Shown in pieces: positions 1-11,500 of a stretch of DNA of 34,513 bases. Origin of the DNA: Apostichopus californicus (Eukaryota; Echinodermata; Holothuroidea; Aspidochirotida; Stichopodidae). The stretch is from assembly GCA_020650975.1 (NCBI GenBank), contig JAIPMN010017570.1, positions 1 through 34,513 on the forward strand, given 5' to 3'. Positions within the stretch are counted from its first letter, which is position 1; each line of letters starts with the position of its first letter. The notes beneath the pieces are model-generated. The model saw nothing but the letters and a program-made list of their open reading frames with translations. It made no database searches and had not been told where the DNA came from. The translations under genes were made by a program, and so were the position numbers.

Positions 1-112
1 AAAATTTTCCAAAGGAGAGGGGGCCACCCCCTCCCCTTAGACCCCTCCCCCATATCACTCTAACGCCACTTTGGCCCCTCCCAAACAAAGGCCCTGGATC
101 CGCCAGTGTGTG

Positions 113-460
113 TAGAATTACCACAAGTACAAGAAGCCTATTGGTTTGTGGAGGTGAAGGTCATTTGGGGTCACTAGGAGTCAAAATTGTGACAAACCAT
201 GTGAACATGATATCTCAATAAGGTAAGCTTTTGGTGGAAATCAAAGGTCATTTGAAGTCAACAAACGCCAAACATTTATTTCACTCCCCTCTTACCAGTC
301 TCTCTACACTAACGCACCTTCCTTAACATAATATTGCAATTGAAGCTTGGACAGATAGCATATTTGGTATGTAATTGTACCACATTGAGTACAAGAACCT
401 AATGTGGGCGGAGGCCTATGGTCGATGGGAGTTCACCAGGGGTGAAGTTGTGAAAAATGG
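113..460 (+). repeat. Two diverged units of a GGTCATTTG repeat
   Basis: Two related stretches follow each other about 255 bp apart. One begins near 113 (ccacaagtacaagaagccta, then a G-rich segment); the other begins near 369 (ccacattgagtacaagaacc, then gggcggaggcc). Between them lies AGGTCA-TTTG-AAGTCA at 245-260, and the first unit carries AGGTCA-TTTG-GGGTCA at 158-173. The same signature recurs at 4165-4180 and 31810-31974. This looks like an old dispersed or tandem repeat family. No coding potential is recognised. Confidence 0.5.
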
Positions 461-1189
461 ATCTCTTATACCAGTCCCAATCCATAGGAGCCTGGGAGCT
501 TTTTCAATGGAAAATTGTTCAACTCTCGGTGCCATTAAAGACAGAGCAGTAAGTGCATTCAGGGTTTACGTACAAAACCATACTGGTTAGAGTAGCCAAA
601 CAATATGGTGGCAACTGGCAAGCCGATATATGTCAGTTCATGCTAAGCAAGATTCATGCAGAGAAAAAGCATCTCAAATCGTATAGTTAATATTAACATC
701 CGTTGATTAAAACCAAATTTGGCTTTAGAAGAAACCCCTTAAAACTCTCAGCAGATTGGATGTATTTAACTTAATTGGTTTCCTTCACATTAAGTGGTAT
801 AAATATAGGAATATTTATGAGGATAAATGGTTTTCATCCAAGTAATGAAACTATATTATTCAATTATACACATTATAGAAATTTTGAAAACGTGTCATGA
901 CTGGATAAAGAGTCATCAATTAAGAAACTGCCGGAGAGGTTTTGCAGATTTCTTGCTGTCTATTGTTAAAGGTTTTCAGATTGCTTTTAAATTATTCCCA
1001 AGGACGGTAGTTTAGGTAATTTTACTTTGGTTATGACAAATTGGTAAAGAATACATTGAGTTAAAAGTTTGAAGGTTACAAACTTTTATTGGAAAAAGTT
1101 TTTATACATCCAAATATGTTTTTATTTTTTTTTAATTTCGTTTTCTTCACATCAGGGTTGATTGAGTAATAATTTTGTAACAGTTTACG

Positions 1190-1535
1190 TTAAAGGTCTG
1201 CTGTATCGACCCCAACTATAGCACATTATCATGGAAAGGTTTCTTAAGATTACGTAATCGACCTGCCTCAACTGGTCGTAAAATGACCTCTTTTTACCAA
1301 TTAGTCTGCAACGCCTCCCACATAGTATTTCTTATATGAGGGTCTTTGTGTGAACGCTGTTTGATTAACTACACGTACTGTAGACATGGACATATTTCCA
1401 CGCAGTGTTTACACAAAGAGCCTAATGGTGTTAAGAAGCTATGCAGGCTAATTGTATCGATTTACAACCGTGGCAGGTCGATTACGTAATCACAAAACTT
1501 ATAGTGTGCTATATTGGAGCCAATAAAGCAGATAT
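1190..1535. repeat. Foldback (long inverted repeat) element
   Basis: A long imperfect inverted repeat centred near 1380. The best arm pair is perfect over 20 bp: 1248-1267 against the reverse complement of 1472-1491. Further pairs lie outside it (1197-1230 with about 1500-1532) and inside it (around 1303-1320 with 1440-1460; 1341-1359 with 1403-1422). A single-stranded copy could therefore fold almost end to end, with small indels. This fits a MITE-like or foldback mobile element, or a hairpin transcript template. No open frame of interest is present and I could not define target-site duplications. Confidence 0.65.
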
Positions 1536-1799
1536 TTACATAGTATCATATATCTTACGTTTCTTATATAGGCCATGTTATCCAACATATGCTCAGTCAA
1601 AAAGTAAGAAAAAAAATCCAGTTTTCAGCCTTGTTAGCTAAAAACGCAGTGTTTACACATTAAAAGTTTGAAAGAAGAAGTTTTAATTTGTGTTTTTTAG
1701 TGTGTGTGTCTTTACACACTTTATATTTTGTGGCAATGCTTGTATACCCCTGTATACCCCTTCCAACTTTTGGGTAAAGCTGATACTGTTTTTTTTTAC

Positions 1800-2022
1800 C
1801 ACTATTGGGCAGTTCATTAACCACTTAGTTGGACAATTTTGTTTGGGCAAAATGGTTGGGTAAAATGGTTGGGTAAAAAAGTTGCCCAAATTATGTGTAA
1901 AATTTATAACCAATTGAGTTTGCAATGTTTTACCCAGCTTGGGGCAGGAGACATGCGTGCCTAGCGCTTAGTTAAAAAAAGTGCCCAGGTTGGGCAAAGT
2001 TTTACCCACTTTCTAGAGTGTA
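1800..2022. repeat. TTGGGCAAA / GGGTAAA-rich repeat segment
   Basis: Short motifs related to TTGGGCAAA and TTGGGTAAA recur many times (for example 1851-1885) and also occur in the complementary sense (TTGCCCAA near 1881-1890, TTTTACCC near 1928 and 2000). The stretch ends in gggcaaagttttacccactt, close to 2017. The mix of both senses is typical of a degenerate repeat or terminal-inverted-repeat element, but I could not place its left end. Confidence 0.35.
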
Positions 2023-2040
2023 GACGGACAAGCGTCACAT

Positions 2041-2069
2041 ATAAATGTTTTTTTTTGGTAAACATTTAT
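2041..2069. repeat. Short perfect hairpin
   Basis: The 10-bp arms ataaatgttt (2041-2050) and aaacatttat (2060-2069) are perfect reverse complements around a T-rich loop. It lies just right of the TTGGGCAAA-rich segment and may belong to it. No function can be assigned. Confidence 0.4.
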
Positions 2070-2494
2070 CCATCCCCACCCAACACACTTGCGCACATAT
2101 CACATCTGTCTCGGGTTCCTGGTATACCTTCATTGTTTTATGATTTTTGTTGTCATTGTTTTAATATTAAATTAATGCACAACGCATATACCAGCTGATC
2201 ACAAATAAGTTGACAATTGAAATAATCTTCGCCCAGATACTTGTGAACAATTACTGACAAAATGAACATACTTCCAGCCCTATGAAATGGCAGGTTGGCC
2301 AACTGTTTTACCTGCTGAATAATGATAAATCGGTAGACCAATCGGCTCAGAGCATTAAGTCAGTTTGACAAACAGAAGGCGACGATTTCCTTTTATTCGA
2401 GAAAAGTCTTACTTTCGTCCGAAGAGCCAAATGTGAAGTTTGTTTCAAGGATCCAACGAATCGCTTTTTTTAAAGGCCACTGAGTCGGTAGCAA

Positions 2495-2746
2495 TTTGTA
2501 TGTATTTGTAATGTATTTTAGATCCTCCTGCAAGCAGGAACTGGCGAAGAAGAATTGGCTTATCAAAGCCGCAAGCTGACCGAAGTCAGTCTCTTACATT
2601 CATATTTAACGTCCATGATTATGAATTGTCAATTGTCACGCCTATGTAACTGCATGGACGACATAGTACATTAATCTTGGAGTGACTCGAACTCGGGACC
2701 TTATGATTGAAAGACACCGGCGTTAACCACTGAGCTAACACTCCAC
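2495..2746 (-). mobile_element. tRNA-derived SINE, copy 1
   Basis: Read on the minus strand it begins with a tRNA-like head: an A-box-like TTAGCTCAGTGGTTAACGCC, then a B box GGTCCCGAGTTCGAGTC. An unrelated body of about 150 bp follows, ending in gcaggaggatctaaaataca and a TACA/AAATACA-type tail. A second copy lies at 23251-23496 on the opposite strand and matches along the whole length with scattered differences. The copies differ in two short stretches, one after the B box and one near the GCCAA(AGATGG)CTTCTTCG segment. An RNA polymerase III promoter followed by a non-tRNA body is the standard SINE layout. This is not a functional tRNA gene. Confidence 0.85.
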
Positions 2747-4160
2747 AATTTAAGCCCGCTCCGCCCCTCGCTCTCTTTAGCATTGTCACATTTACCATAC
2801 CGTAAGTTATAATGTACACAAAACAGAGAGTACTACTATGCAGTGATGGAAATACAGGATATTGGACGTAGAAACTAAATGAAATGAAACTTGAAATATT
2901 TAATTCAGACAAATTAATAGAGGGACTTCTGTCACGAAATGACGTATTGATAGTGAGGGCGCTATATCGTTTTTGTAGATACCAATGTAGACATGTGATC
3001 TGGTTTCAAACGGATATGATCCACAGAAATGGCGATGCAGGCAGAAATATAATACATGTAATATAATACAACGCCCAGTGGCGTCGAGAGCCAGGTTGGG
3101 CCCGGGGTACATATATATGTCATCTGGACCAAAGAAATATGTCACCTGACCACCTTCGTGAAGTCTTCAAATTCCGTAAGCACTATGAAAATGAGATTAA
3201 ATTATTATTTATCTCATATTTCCCCGTGGACCCCTATAACACCGGACAATAACAAATGCCGTTGGCAAATATGAAACTCTTCCTCATCTCATCAGTGTAT
3301 ATGCTGCTTGAGATAAAACCTCGTTCTTTTCCAGTTTAAATTCGTGTTCATTTTTTATTAACTGCTTTGCAAAACGGAAAAGTCCAATTATATTCAAATG
3401 ATGAACTCTGCGAAGCTTGATTGGTCAGTTCTGACAAACTTAAAATGGTAATGAAATGCAACATGTGCAAACTACTATATTTGGTTTTAGTGCGATATCT
3501 GTATTCAAATGTGCTAGATTAATGTTTATTGTGAGGTATACTTTAAAATCAAGACATTAAAGAAGAAGAAAAAGCAAAAGGGAATAGGATTTAAAAGGTT
3601 AACCGCTTAAACTTAGAGCTACTAAGGGAAATAGGCCGCCAATTTTTTCTGCGTTATGATAAAAAGCAATCATATACGTACCGCAAATAATCTACTACGT
3701 CCTTTTTTAACAGGAATGTAGCACCTTATTAAGCCTGAACGACATCGTTTGATACGCTACTCAATTAGCCAAATGAAATGAATGACACTTTCCTAAGCTT
3801 TTCCTGGTGCCATGCTAACAATGACGAATTTAATACCTGATATGAAAAGACTGATAAATCGTCGATTTGTCTCGCTCAAGTCGTCTTCAAATAGTTAGTT
3901 ACAAGAAAGTATAGCCTCTTTAGTATTACTGTATTATATTGCTCTAACTATAGCTCACAAAATGGATGTAAATAGGGGAATAATTCATGACTTAAATTCG
4001 ATTCTCTAATAGAGATGGCGCGATTCTGCCGAAAATCTGTCACGTTTTTTCATTATATTTGATTAACTGCCATTTCCTCAGTTTTAATTTAATTTGGCTG
4101 AAATTTCGTAAGTGGTTTGTGTGAGTTAAGTTCTCATACATGCGATCATATCATATAAAT

Positions 4161-4180
4161 TTGAAGGTCATTTGAGGGCC
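4161..4180 (+). repeat. Fragment of the GGTCATTTG repeat
   Basis: AGGTCA-TTTG-AGGGCC with the same four-base spacer as the copies near 158, 245 and 31810. The flanks resemble the other copies only weakly, so the element boundaries are unknown. Confidence 0.35.
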
Positions 4181-5070
4181 ATTTTTTTGAAAATGTAACA
4201 AATGCTACACATTTAGAGCGATTGTCCCAATTTGCTGAAGTGTTGTGCATATAACGTTCGAATGGTGGTGAACCAAAGATTTTCATAAAAATAGTTTTGT
4301 GGTCATGTTAGGGCCCAAAACAGGACCTTCTCTAAAGTTATTAGTTATGATGAAATATACGTCACAGATCATACGCAATGATCATGAAATTTGTTTTTCA
4401 ACTTTTCAATATTCATTACAAATATATATTATTTTATATAATTTTCCTGCCATTTTGGGAAATAATTCCATCCGTGGGAGATCAAGTAAAATATTACTTG
4501 ATATTCAGGTTTCCTATCTAGTTCGATGTCATTCTCTGTTAAAGGACGTACACATTCCTCAAATAGAGGTTTTAAAGCTGAGCTTCTACAGCGTTGTTGC
4601 TCTTGTTTTGCGGACTAGGAGACTATACGATAAAAATCTTAAAATAGATCCAAATTATACAAACCGGAGTGCTGCCACCGACACCTTACAATTGCTGTTG
4701 CAGTTTTGGTCACCTGTACAAAAAGTGGACTAGTCGAAAACTTTTAATCACGAAAGTTGCGGCAGCGTGTCTTTCTAATTGTAACTGCGGTGCTGGCTTT
4801 GCTTTTTCAGAAAGAAATATCAGCATAACAAATGTCAAATTGGTCCGTAGAGAAAAAGGGATTACTCAATATGGGCCATCAGTAGTTAGCTGCCTTGAGG
4901 AATCAATATCATAATTAATATTATTGTTTTTAAAATGTGCACCCAAAAAAATCACGACGCTTAACGCCGTAGTAGAAAGCCATTGCCCTTTTAAGTTTGG
5001 CTTATGTGTTATTCTTCAGACGAGAACCTTTAGTAATACGTACGTACCTTGCTAGCTACTCTTCAATTAG

Positions 5071-5121
5071 ATAACAGAAGTCGAGCAAACCGGCAGAGGA
5101 AGAGGAACCCTGGCAAACAAG
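5071..5121 (+). other. 5' leader and start-codon context of the laminin gene
   Basis: An in-frame TAG at 5068-5070 closes the reading frame upstream, and ATG at 5122 is the first in-frame start after it. The context AACAAGATGG has A at -3 and G at +4, a good Kozak match. I see no TATA element. A possible 3' splice site (ttattcttcag ending at 5019) means the leader could instead be the 3' part of a spliced exon. Transcript data would be needed to place the transcription start. Confidence 0.55.
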
Positions 5122-5508
5122 ATGGGTTTCAAAGCTCGACAAGTAATATTTGTTGGCCTTTGCCTACTTGCAGTAGTAAATTGTCAGAATGTTTTGACGC
5201 CAACTTATTTTAATGTGGCGGAAGGAAAAGAAATTTCAGCAACAGCGACATGTGGAGAAGGGTTTGCCCCGCCGGGAGAACGGTATTGTAAACTGACTGG
5301 AAACACTGCTGATGTTGTAAGACCCGGTGAACAAGAAATTATCCAGGGCCAGTACTGCGATTACTGCAATGAAAACGACCCTGTGTTATACCATCCTATC
5401 AACCAAGCCATTGACGGGACCGAGAAATGGTGGCAAAGCCCTCCTCTTTCAAGACCCAGTAGAGGAGTGAATTACAATGAAGTCAACGTCACAATCGATT
5501 TAGGACAG
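5122..5508 (+). CDS. LAMA5: Laminin alpha exon 1: signal peptide and first half of LN
   Basis: Codes residues 1-129, phase 0 at its end (donor CAG|GTAAAA at 5509). Residues 1-21 form a signal peptide: basic start MGFKARQ, hydrophobic [12 protein letters not shown], then NC before a likely cleavage near Q22. The mature start PTYFNVAEG, the CGEG segment, QYCDYC and [15 protein letters not shown] are typical of alpha-chain LN domains. NVT near residue 121 is an N-glycosylation sequon. The start at 5122 is supported by the in-frame stop at 5068 and a strong Kozak context. Confidence 0.96.
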
Positions 5509-8500
5509 GTAAAAAATACGTGACTCTTATATTAGCGTAACTTAGGCCTAAGCACAACGTGGTCCTTATTTACAAATTGCAGCACAGGTTTTATTTAGTA
5601 CGTATTGTAGCCTAATTTAGTGACAATATCCAGGACTAATGAAGTAAGCTATAACCCAAGTTTTTGTGGACGTATGAATTTCATTAATAGCATATAAGCT
5701 AGGCCTAGGTTAAATAAAGCTAGTGTTAGCATAGCATCTAGCCTATCAATCAATGACCAAGTAGCCCTGTTTCCTTCCAACGTTAAAACAAGGCCTAGGC
5801 CGAATAATATGTTTAAGGCATTGAAGATTTGCCCCAAACCGCGTGCGGCCATCTAAACAAGTTAACTTTCTGTTGCTTGCAAGTGACGTTTTGTTCGTGT
5901 CGCTACAAAATGCAGACAGTAATGAAACGTAATACCTTGTTATCTTTAGCTGGACCTGAGATGTCCATGGCTGTATTGTTTAAACACTGCTGTGTGTATT
6001 GACCGCAGCTGTATGTACTGACTGTACACTAGTGTCTAATTACGGACGGTAGCAAGCTGTGTGTGTATTTTCTGGGATCGATGGTGGTGTCTAACACTTC
6101 CATTACACCTCATTCGAAACTAGGTCAGATTACCGGAACTAGAACATTTCTTTTTGCGCGAGTCTTCACACCCTTTAACTATCAATATCATGTTGCTAAG
6201 CATTCAAGTACAAGCATCTACTGTATGTGTCTGCAAGAGGACACTTCAGTCCCCATTGGATTGCTTGGCAGATATTTACCTTTAGTTTTGATTGTCGGGT
6301 AGTCCTAATGTTGTGATCACAATTGTCAATATCTCTAAGTGTTGACCTGGTCCCACATATGGTGTCTTGGACTGGCCATTGACCACACCTTTTGTGAGAT
6401 TGTGATGATGTTTTCAGTTTAGTATCATTCTGCTGATCCACAGATCACTCACTTTTTCAACTGTATGGCAGAAATCCTGCCACTGCATGGTCGTACAAAA
6501 ATTATTTCATATTTTGATATAGTTTTAGTTTATTTTCAGAATTTTATTAAGAACAGTATCCTAATGGATGATATTAAAACACCATGGCACAAATTAGCAA
6601 TTTTAACAAAACCATTCCCACAGGACCCATAGTAATTAGTACAATTAACTGATGTTATTAAAATTGTTATGAAAAATGCTGATTTTGTTTTTTTTTCAAG
6701 CACACAGCACACTCAAAAAATTTAGCCAAGTTCATAATTTCTGGTTTGCTGTTCGCTGTATCGTTTGTATAGTGTGCTGTGGGTATTGACCGCAGCTGTA
6801 TACATGTACTGACTGTACACTAGTGTCTAATTACCGACGGTAGCAAGCTGTGTGTGTATTTTCTGGGATCGATGGTGGTGTTTAACACTTCTGTTTCACC
6901 TCATTCGAAACTAGGTCAAATTACCGGCATTTTGCGCGGGTCTTCACACCCTTTAAGATGACCATTGATTGATACATCTTTACACACTTTGCAAGGCTCA
7001 GGGTCAATAAGGGGATCATGGAAGTATGCAATGGAGAATTAATGTTTTCTCAAATTCACTACTTTTGCTCTGTACACCAAACGTCTAATTTGTACACACT
7101 TGTGGGTTACAGTTATGTAATATGCTGATCTCAGGTTATCAGACCATGAAGTTTTTAAGTTGGGATTGGTGTTTAAATATTCCAAAGTTAGTGGAATTTG
7201 CAGATGTTGTAAACATCCATAGAGTTTGTGGTCACCAACAGAACTGTTGTGGGCAATTTTTCAACATGTTCCCAGGTAGAAGGTTAAATCCAATGTGGCT
7301 TATATATAGCTATGTATACATGCTAGGATATGGAGAATCTCAGCCAAAGTTGTGGGATAATGCTGCGGTTTATTTTATGACCAAACCGTGATGACAAACT
7401 CACATTTCCATTTATGTTATTATCATTTTGAGGTTTAAGGAGCATTTCCAAGTATTCACTCTTAGATATTTTTGATCTTGTGACACAAATGATGAAACAA
7501 ACTTCTTAAGTTGGTTGGACAAGTGACACAAAAGTCTATCAATTTAAGATGGTACTACTCAAATGCAATTCCAACTTAACATCTTTAGTCTGTGTGATAA
7601 AAATGAATTTACAATTAACAATATTGCGAATGGAGCAAGATTTTGCTCAAGAGATTTGCCGAGAGTTGTTCAGGTTCACAATGGTCTCTGAGTCTCTGTG
7701 AAATACACTCAATCTGATGTTTGGGTTTGCAGCTTCTCGCATTAAGACCTATTGAAAGCATGGATCTTGCAGTTTTAATACCATTCTTGTGGTAAACCAT
7801 TACTGTGCAGAAGTAGTGTAAAATTAGAAAAGTTTAAAAACAGCCTTTTACCTTCTTACCAGGACATTTTCATAGTTTACTGTTCATTGACCACAGCTTG
7901 TAATTTTAACTAGGTACAAAGAAAATTTATGCCAAGGTACATGAATAGTGAGAAGATACAGTACAGGTCTGTATATGTGCAGTCTTAGTGCTACTGTGGG
8001 ATGTAGGCTGAACTTGTGATGTTTTACAGTTATGAGCAAAACAAGGCATAATATGGAAATTAAGTAATTAATGTAAGAAAGAGATGATATATATGCCTCG
8101 TAACTTCAAGAAGTTGCTAAGTACTGTTTCTTAGGTTGAATTTGATACTTAACATTGTAAATAACATTGTCATTCATTGGATAAACTACTCAAGAAAATT
8201 TAGGATTTAACATTTTGAAAACTGTTCTGTTTCATCATTACATGTTTATATTTTACGAAAAGTGGCTTGGCGACACATCGTTTAACTTAGGGGTCATACT
8301 TGCCTCTGTGAGGTAAACTGTACATGTACAGATTGTCCATTCTTTGTCAAACTTTAGCATAGTTGTAATTAATGAATCACCTCATTAAAGTTTTGAATGG
8401 AATCTTTGCCAATGATATTTCCTGACCAGACTCAATTTATTGACTCAATTAGTCACTGTATTTATTATCTAGAGCTATATTTGCCAAAAAGCATTTTGGT

Positions 8501-11500
8501 CTTTTTTGTTGGCATTGTTAATGTCTAACCCATTTCAGAGTCATAGTAGAGGTGAAAATTTTAAATTCCCTCAAAGAACGTCAGTGGTAACCATTTCATG
8601 TTGTTCAGTCCTACGCAAGGTTGCTTAGCTAGGCCTACACATGGATAAAAGTAATTTTTGGCTTTAATAACAGTACTTCAGCAAAGAGACCACCCAATTG
8701 CAACAAATTGTGTATCCCAACAGTTCCTGCCCATGATGCAAGGTAACATGTTTTGTATTTTGCCTTTTTTTATCTTGAATTGGGTTGCCAGTTAGGCTGG
8801 TTATATCACAGAAAACCCAGCTACCCTGGCCCATGAACAGACACACCTCTATAATTGCTATATGTAGCCAGAGAGGGAGAGGGTTTCAAATGAACTGATT
8901 GGCATCAATAAACAACAACCAATGTGAATCAGCCTTGTAGGGCTGTGAGAGCTACAGCCACAAACAGATTAACAAGGCCTGACCACTTGTTTTGTTCACT
9001 CTGTTGGGATTTGTGTGTATTCAATAGGCCAAGCAGCTTATACAAACAGAGAGTTGTTTGGTGTGGTCAGCAAGCTGGGAATTTAAGAAGCTATTATCAA
9101 TCACACACACACACACACATATGATTAGGAGGGGAATGGTGAAGAGGCCCTGAACAATTTTACTCAGCTACACAAAGGTTTTGGTCATGGAGATGGGATT
9201 TCCAGCAGTTTTAGGAGGGAGAGATCTTAAAAATGTATTCAACTTCCCTGATGTGTATAATCTCTTCCTAAGCTGGAGGATTGGTATTATTGTGTGGAAA
9301 ATGTGTGGTATTATTGTTTGGCCGCTCAGTTCAGCAGTTTATTACCATTACAGCATTTATCTAGGTACCGATGATACACAGTGTCAGTTTTCAAGAAAAC
9401 TGAATAGGGAGGAGAGTAGGAAGGGGGGGGGGGAGAGAGGGGTGGGTGGTATCAAGAGACAGGTCGGGCCCCTGGGTAAAAGGGAACTGTGCCCTCCTTT
9501 TGAAGTCTCCTGTGTATGAATAATATTTAGAATAATGACTACTTATGTCATATTTCCCTGGGCCCTCTAATTGATCTCAGGTCCTGTGGCTGGACCCCCT
9601 TACCCCTTCTCATGAGGTGTTGGGTGGGGGGGTGGGTGTGGCTGGAGAGATTGAGGAAAGAGATAGGGCAAGTGGGAATGGAAATGAGAGTTTGCCGGCA
9701 AGGATTTTCATTTGTCAAAGTACAACGAAATTGTGGTCCTTTCAATAGCTAGGCGACAGAAACATTTACTCAGGCAATTAATATTCAATTGTTTCAATCA
9801 TTAAATGCAACTTTATTACTTTTGTGGGGGATTTAGACAATTGTTAGCCGTGTCGATTTGTGCTGTTCTTTTGTTTCAGCTTTGTGTTCACCATGCTCAT
9901 TAACCTGTCTGTATTCTGTGCGTGATTTTGTCCCTTCTGTTAAGTGTCGTTTAGCCTCTGAAGAAGACCCTGCTAGGATCGTAACGTCAGGCCAACTTAC
10001 TTTTACACATTCGATTTGTGCTGAGTGTTTCATTGATTTGTTTTGAAAGTGATAACCATTTAATAATATTTACCAGTCATGACAAGTGCATAGAACTCTA
10101 CAAACTAGTAAGGAGGACAAACATGCACAATTTCACATAATGTTTGGATTTTTCAGTGTATTTTAGATTTAATACTTTTGGCATGCAAGGCTTTCAGTAC
10201 TCATGTTTGCAAACAGAATATCTGTTTTTGTTTCTTCACCAGTGTACAGTATATACAGGGTTACTGTACTGTATTAATGCTACTGAGCTTACTTAGCTAA
10301 TGAATTGCCAACCAACATATCCTGTTGTGACAGACAAATTCAAAGGTCTAACATCCTTTAGAGGAAGCGATAACTTTAGTACCCTTGCATTAATCATTTG
10401 GCGTAACATTTAAAACGAGTGAATGACAACATAGCTCTAGTTATATAATTTCTGTGGAGATTCTGTAATAATTTCAATAAGTGTTAGTAGAGAAAAATAA
10501 ATGGTCAAGTTACCTTACTTTGAACTTGCAGAGAGAGGCACTTGAAATCTTTGCTGTGCATGAATTAAAGTTATTGCAAACTTCTATGCAGCAAATGTGA
10601 TAAAACCATGTGATATTCAGCAAACTCACTGGTCATACAATTGAATATACCCATTATCAGTGACTGTACTAAAAGAGCTACATGTGTTTTCCTAAATTCT
10701 TACCATTTGTTGACATATTAATAAGTCAATTGTAAAGTTCCGGCCAATAAATCAAATTTTGTCCCCCACACACATTTGATGCTCTGGTCTCATCGGCTGT
10801 TTTCATCAATTGGTTATTAATCGTTAAATGGATAATTTAATTGTTTCTGGCTCGATTGTGATGGATCTATGATAACATGTGTTTTTTTTCTGTGCTTTAA
10901 CCACAGTATGGTTGGTTTTGATACTATGATACCACCAGACTTTGGTAATTCATTCAGTTCAAAATTAAGGTGCAAAAGAAGTGTTCACTGTTTGAGTTCA
11001 AATTGAGTGTAAATTATTAAAATTAACTCACAAATTGAGAGAATAGCAGGTAAACACGGTTTGTCACAGTATGTCACACGACACCCTAGTATTAAAAGAG
11101 CAGCATTTAGTATTGTTTCTTGGTGGACTGTTTTTGAAGTTTTTGAAGAAATCTGACCTTGGATGAGCAAGTTGCTGTGTGCAGGCAGGGGGTGGGGGAG
11201 GGAGTGGGGAGAGATGGGGGGGGGGGGAAAGAGGGGGAGGGAAAGCCTTTGTCGAAGTTGTCATAGCTAGTCTGTGCACAGCAGGCTCCTGCAGGAATTA
11301 GCAATAAATAAATAAACAAACAATTTTAAAGCAGACTAGTAAATGAGTAATCTGAGTTAAGAAGATTAGCTAATAAAGTTCAGACTGATAGTAAATAAAA
11401 TGGCATTGTTGACAAAGTTAGTGTCAGCCAGACATGGGGAGGGGGAAGGGGTGAAGCTGACTATACTGGGAGGCTAGCTACCCCAGTCCTGGGATTACCA

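Larger units (their letters stand above)
1..5070. other. Upstream intergenic region, no gene recognised
   Basis: About 5 kb upstream of the laminin gene. The open frames here (the longest is about 144 codons at 4299-4733) have no recognisable domain and the composition of chance frames in AT-rich DNA. I see repeats, listed separately: half-site repeats near 113-460 and 4161-4180, a foldback element near 1190-1535, a TTGGGCAAA-rich stretch near 1800-2022 and a reverse-strand tRNA-SINE at 2495-2746. The remainder (about 2750-4140 and 4180-5000) is AT-rich with nothing I can identify. It may contain the promoter or untranslated first exons of the laminin gene. I see no convincing TATA box close to the start codon. 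Confidence 0.6.

Noticed and set aside
4299..4733. 144-codon open frame upstream of the laminin gene
   Set aside because: No recognisable domain, no start context and irregular composition. It lies in repeat-bearing AT-rich DNA and looks like a chance frame.
5649..5852. 67-codon minus-strand frame with a hydrophobic C-terminal half
   Set aside because: No homologue recognised, lies just inside intron 1 and overlaps AGGCCTA-rich non-coding sequence.
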